DNA of 64,000 nucleotides from Owenia fusiformis (Eukaryota > Annelida > Polychaeta > Sabellida > Oweniidae), in contig CAIIXF020000008.1 in assembly GCA_903813345.2 (NCBI GenBank), forward strand, positions 37,698,867 through 37,762,866, written 5' to 3'. How positions within the stretch are numbered: position 1 is the stretch's first letter; every line of letters starts with the position of its first letter. Of the stretch, positions 61,801 to 64,000 are shown in pieces. Position numbers and translations under genes: made by a program. Under the pieces are notes generated by a model, which worked only from the letters and a program-made list of their open reading frames with translations, had not been told where the DNA came from and did not search any database.

Positions 61801-63894
61801 CTTTAATGTCTTCAAAATAAAAAGGGTTACAACCTGGATTTTGCCTAGTTCCAATGATACTGGCGTTTGAATCCCCATTGACCGCCATTATAAACTGCTA
61901 TCAATATGGCTTTACTAAAGTGTCCTTATTCTCCAAAAGTTCATTATGGAATTTTCTGACACTGCAGATTTCTAAAGCCAATATATTGACTCTTAAAAAA
62001 ACAGAAACGGGCACATTTCTGAAAAAGGAGTGGTATACCTGTCAGGCTGAAATTCGATTCGATCGCACACACATCGTTTTCCGAGACACAAAAAGCGAAT
62101 TTCTCTTAATCGCATGAAAGAGATATTTGGAGAATTAAATCGTCTTTAGACATTGATGGTACAGAGATACAAAGTCTAAAACCATGTTAAAAGTATCATC
62201 ATAAACCTGAAGTGGAAAGACTCGCGAACGGTTCGCCCACCCATCATCCATAAGGTCACGTGACAGACTATACATAGGGTGGGTAAAGGTATAGGGTGTT
62301 TTTTGAAGATTGATAAGAAGACATACCTGCCAAGTAAAAAAATGAATATCGGGATTCGTTTTAAAAATCGGGAGAAGCCGGAATTTTTTAAAGAAAAATC
62401 GGGGTGAAAATCGGGATTTTTTAAAGAAAAATCGGGAGTTCACAATGAAATCGGGGTTCACAAAAATAATCGGGAGAAAATCGGGATTGATTAGGATAAT
62501 CGGGAGAAATCGGGGGTTCACAATGAAAATCGGGAGGAAATCGGGGTTTACAACACAGGATAATTTGGAGAAAATCGGGAGTTTACAATAAAAATCGGGA
62601 GGAAATCGGGGTTAACATAGGTAATTAGGTAGGTAAGTACGTATTCGAATTGCATTTTGGCCGTTTACTATGTATGTTTATTATGAAATAATATATCCAT
62701 GAGATATCATCTGCATTAAACCAAGTAACACATCATGATTTTAAGAATTAATGTGAAACAATCTCAAAACTTGACGTTATGATCCTGCAATTTAACCAAG
62801 CTTTGATCATGGTTTTCCGTATTATTCGTTTGGATATCACAGCACATTACTTGCAATAGTTAAATATCAGAAATAATTATGTAATCTACATCTAGTCCTC
62901 ACACAATCAATTATATTTGTGATAAAGCATGTATACGTGTTTGTGTTATACCTGAAGTCAAAGAATACTGTCAATAAAAACGTATCCATGCGTTCCGTAC
63001 GTTGTATTGAATATCTCAGTCTCAGAATGATCGATTAAATTAATTTCTGGTTTCAAATAAGAAACTGTCGTATACTTTAATTTTTGCGAGGGCATCTCAT
63101 TAACAAATCGGGAGTTTTGAACGAAAATTGGAAGGGTATCAATTAAAAATCTGGAGTTTTTACTGAAAATCGGGATGTCTCGTTAACGAATAGGGAGTTT
63201 TGAACACAAAATCGGGATATCTTATGAAAAAAAATCGGGATAATTTACGAAAAAGTGGATTATTTTCTTAAAATCGGGATATTTTACAAAAAATCGGGAT
63301 TTTGAAAAATAAATCGGGATGAGCAATAAAAAAAATCGGCATTTCTCCCGATTTAAATCGGGATTTGACAGGTGAGGGACATATAATGAGCCTCAATGGA
63401 AATGTGCAAAATTTTCGAGGCCTGTTATAATCCCTGGGACAACTTTTTTGACATCACTTCGGTAGTTATCAAAAATATATGTATTAATGATATTTTGGTC
63501 AAAGATGTTGTTTTATATATAGCAAAAACAATTATACATGTCGTATAATTGCACTTGCTATATATAGAGCAAATAAAACTGACTGCACCACATTTTAGGT
63601 TTGTACTTCATGTTTGTTGACACAGTTGTTTGTTTGTTTGTTTGTTTGTTTGTTTGTTATGTCAACATTTTTATTAGGTATGTCGAAACAGTCATGGTGG
63701 AACGTTGCAGGGATAAAGATAAGAGTATTTTCCCGATACATCGCTGGGTACCTGCAAACCTTCGACTCAAACTACAAGAGTATGACTGCGTATTGCCGCA
63801 AGTTGATAAAAATCAGCAACAGCGAAGGAAGGAACTTGAAACAAAACAAGGAAAATATCGGCTGAAAGTTCACCGAGAAGGCCTTCCACCCATG
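58839..63894 (+). CDS. PLAT-domain lipoxygenase, first three exons (gene continues past the window)
   Basis: Exons: 58839-58901 (MADYTVHVKTGSKNGAGTDGN, GTAAGA donor), 60433-60617 and 63678-63894. Exon 1 joins exon 2 in phase 0. Exon 2 ends in phase 2 (TG) and exon 3 supplies G, giving DDTW-YVETVMV without a break. Exons 1-2 form most of a PLAT/LH2 beta-sandwich: KTGSKNGAGTDGN, LDIWWQNDFEAGQ, NQIKLWRDDTDLDDTW. Exon 3 closes it with IFPIHRWVPA and enters the lipoxygenase part (LPQVDKNQQQRRKELETKQG, KVHREGLPPM). PLAT directs calcium-dependent membrane binding; the enzyme oxygenates polyunsaturated fatty acids with a non-haem iron. Its ligands lie in exons beyond the window. The gene could be an arachidonate lipoxygenase type or part of an allene oxide synthase-lipoxygenase fusion, although starting with PLAT argues against the fusion. 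The exon 3 donor (GTACAG) is weak. Confidence 0.85.
59285..60275. mobile_element. Inverted-repeat element in lipoxygenase intron 1
   Basis: Left blocks GTACCAAATTAAGCGTGA (near 59303) and AGACAGTGAACTTGACAGTG (near 59440) have diverged inverse counterparts near 60233-60260 and 60090-60110. Arms are about 190-200 bp. Inside is another foldback (about 59838-59980, ACAGGGTATATCCCTCGG and its inverse) and a 30-bp perfect palindrome. Confidence 0.6.
59571..59600. repeat. Perfect 30-bp palindrome
   Basis: TGAGCGGGTG, then five AT dinucleotides, then CACCCGCTCA: a perfect inverted repeat with no spacer. Confidence 0.95.
60618..61290. other. Start of lipoxygenase intron 2, nothing recognised
   Basis: AT-rich intron sequence without recognisable elements. 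Confidence 0.4.
61646..61732. repeat. 87-bp hairpin
   Basis: ATATAGTGAAATATTGGACC (61661-61680) is perfectly inverted at 61698-61717. GGGCCTTCGGCCC lies in the loop and partly matching arms extend outward to TCATTTCT/AGAAATGA. Confidence 0.9.
62325..63380. mobile_element. Element with AAAATCGGGA repeats at both sides
   Basis: Many copies of AAAATCGGGAT/G lie at 62340-62620 and again at 63105-63365, with unrepeated AT-rich DNA between. The outer ends ATACCTGCCAAG (left) and TTTGACAGGTGAGG (right) are loosely inverse. A non-autonomous element grown by repeat expansion is likely. Confidence 0.55.
63625..63658 (+). repeat. (GTTT)n microsatellite
   Basis: About eight GTTT units just upstream of lipoxygenase exon 3. 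Confidence 0.95.
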
Positions 63895-63937
63895 GTACAG
63901 TTCACCAATTTTGTGTCAATTTAAATTCATAGCCTTC

Positions 63938-64000
63938 AATTATCAATTCAATACAATACACAACAAATCCAATGAAATGCAATACAATACAATATAATTC
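63938..64000 (+). repeat. AATAC-type simple repeat
   Basis: Runs of CAATACAATACA and similar at the window end, inside lipoxygenase intron 3. Confidence 0.75.

Larger units (their letters stand above)
61310..63550. mobile_element. Diverged inverted repeats bounding ~2.2 kb in lipoxygenase intron 2
   Basis: An ~85-bp block from TTGTTATCCACCGAAGTGGT (near 61320) to TTTCCATTGAGCCC is mirrored, at an estimated 75-80 percent identity, by the inverse sequence at about 63385-63470 (ACATCACTTCGGTAGTTATC). The outer TATATATAG-rich flanks are also mirrored. The interior contains the 61646-61732 hairpin and the TCGGGA repeat element. Confidence 0.55.

Overview
The window is animal nuclear DNA, AT-rich and dominated by repeats, with spliced genes carrying GT-AG introns. 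A RAG1-N-terminus-like transposon gene (a family described, to my knowledge, from the sea slug Aplysia), a PLAT-domain lipoxygenase gene, a secreted Sushi-domain gene, a THAP-type transposase and a DIRS-like fragment together suggest a marine invertebrate, most likely a lophotrochozoan such as a mollusc. The species cannot be fixed from the sequence alone. There is no bacterial or plasmid signature.

Layout. 1-0.8 kb: the 5' end of a minus-strand secreted protein (signal peptide, Lys/Ser/Arg-rich linker, Sushi domain). 1.5-7.4 kb: a nested mobile-element block whose core is an apparently intact three-exon gene (3014-6044) encoding about 868 residues. It combines a RAG1-like N-terminal zinc region with a RAG1/Transib-like DDE core, and has candidate 16-bp inverted ends at 2871 and 6223. 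7.5-10 kb: a MITE, then an intact two-exon THAP + DDE_Tnp_4 transposase gene. 10-33.7 kb: diverged ~190-bp repeats enclosing a tandem array of Helentron/HINE-like units (5' palindrome, internal repeats rich in AGGTCA, 3' hairpin then CTAG). One unit is split by an 11.8-kb insertion without recognisable genes. 36-38.7 kb: a second element of the same architecture on the minus strand. 40-46 kb: foldback elements, a DIRS-like remnant and tandem repeats. 46.7-48.2 kb: a third AGGTCA-rich element with inverted ends. 49.8-55.3 kb: plus-strand exons of a spectrin-repeat (nesprin/dystonin-like) protein with stops and frame breaks, an almost perfect 620-bp palindrome inside it and a 33-bp minisatellite after it. 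58.8 kb to the window end: the first three exons of a PLAT-lipoxygenase gene, whose introns hold several inverted-repeat elements.

The host genes are unrelated to one another. Most of the rest is successive layers of mobile DNA. The most notable item is the intact RAG1-like gene. Next is the recurrence of elements that carry arrays of nuclear-receptor half-sites inside a Helentron-like frame.
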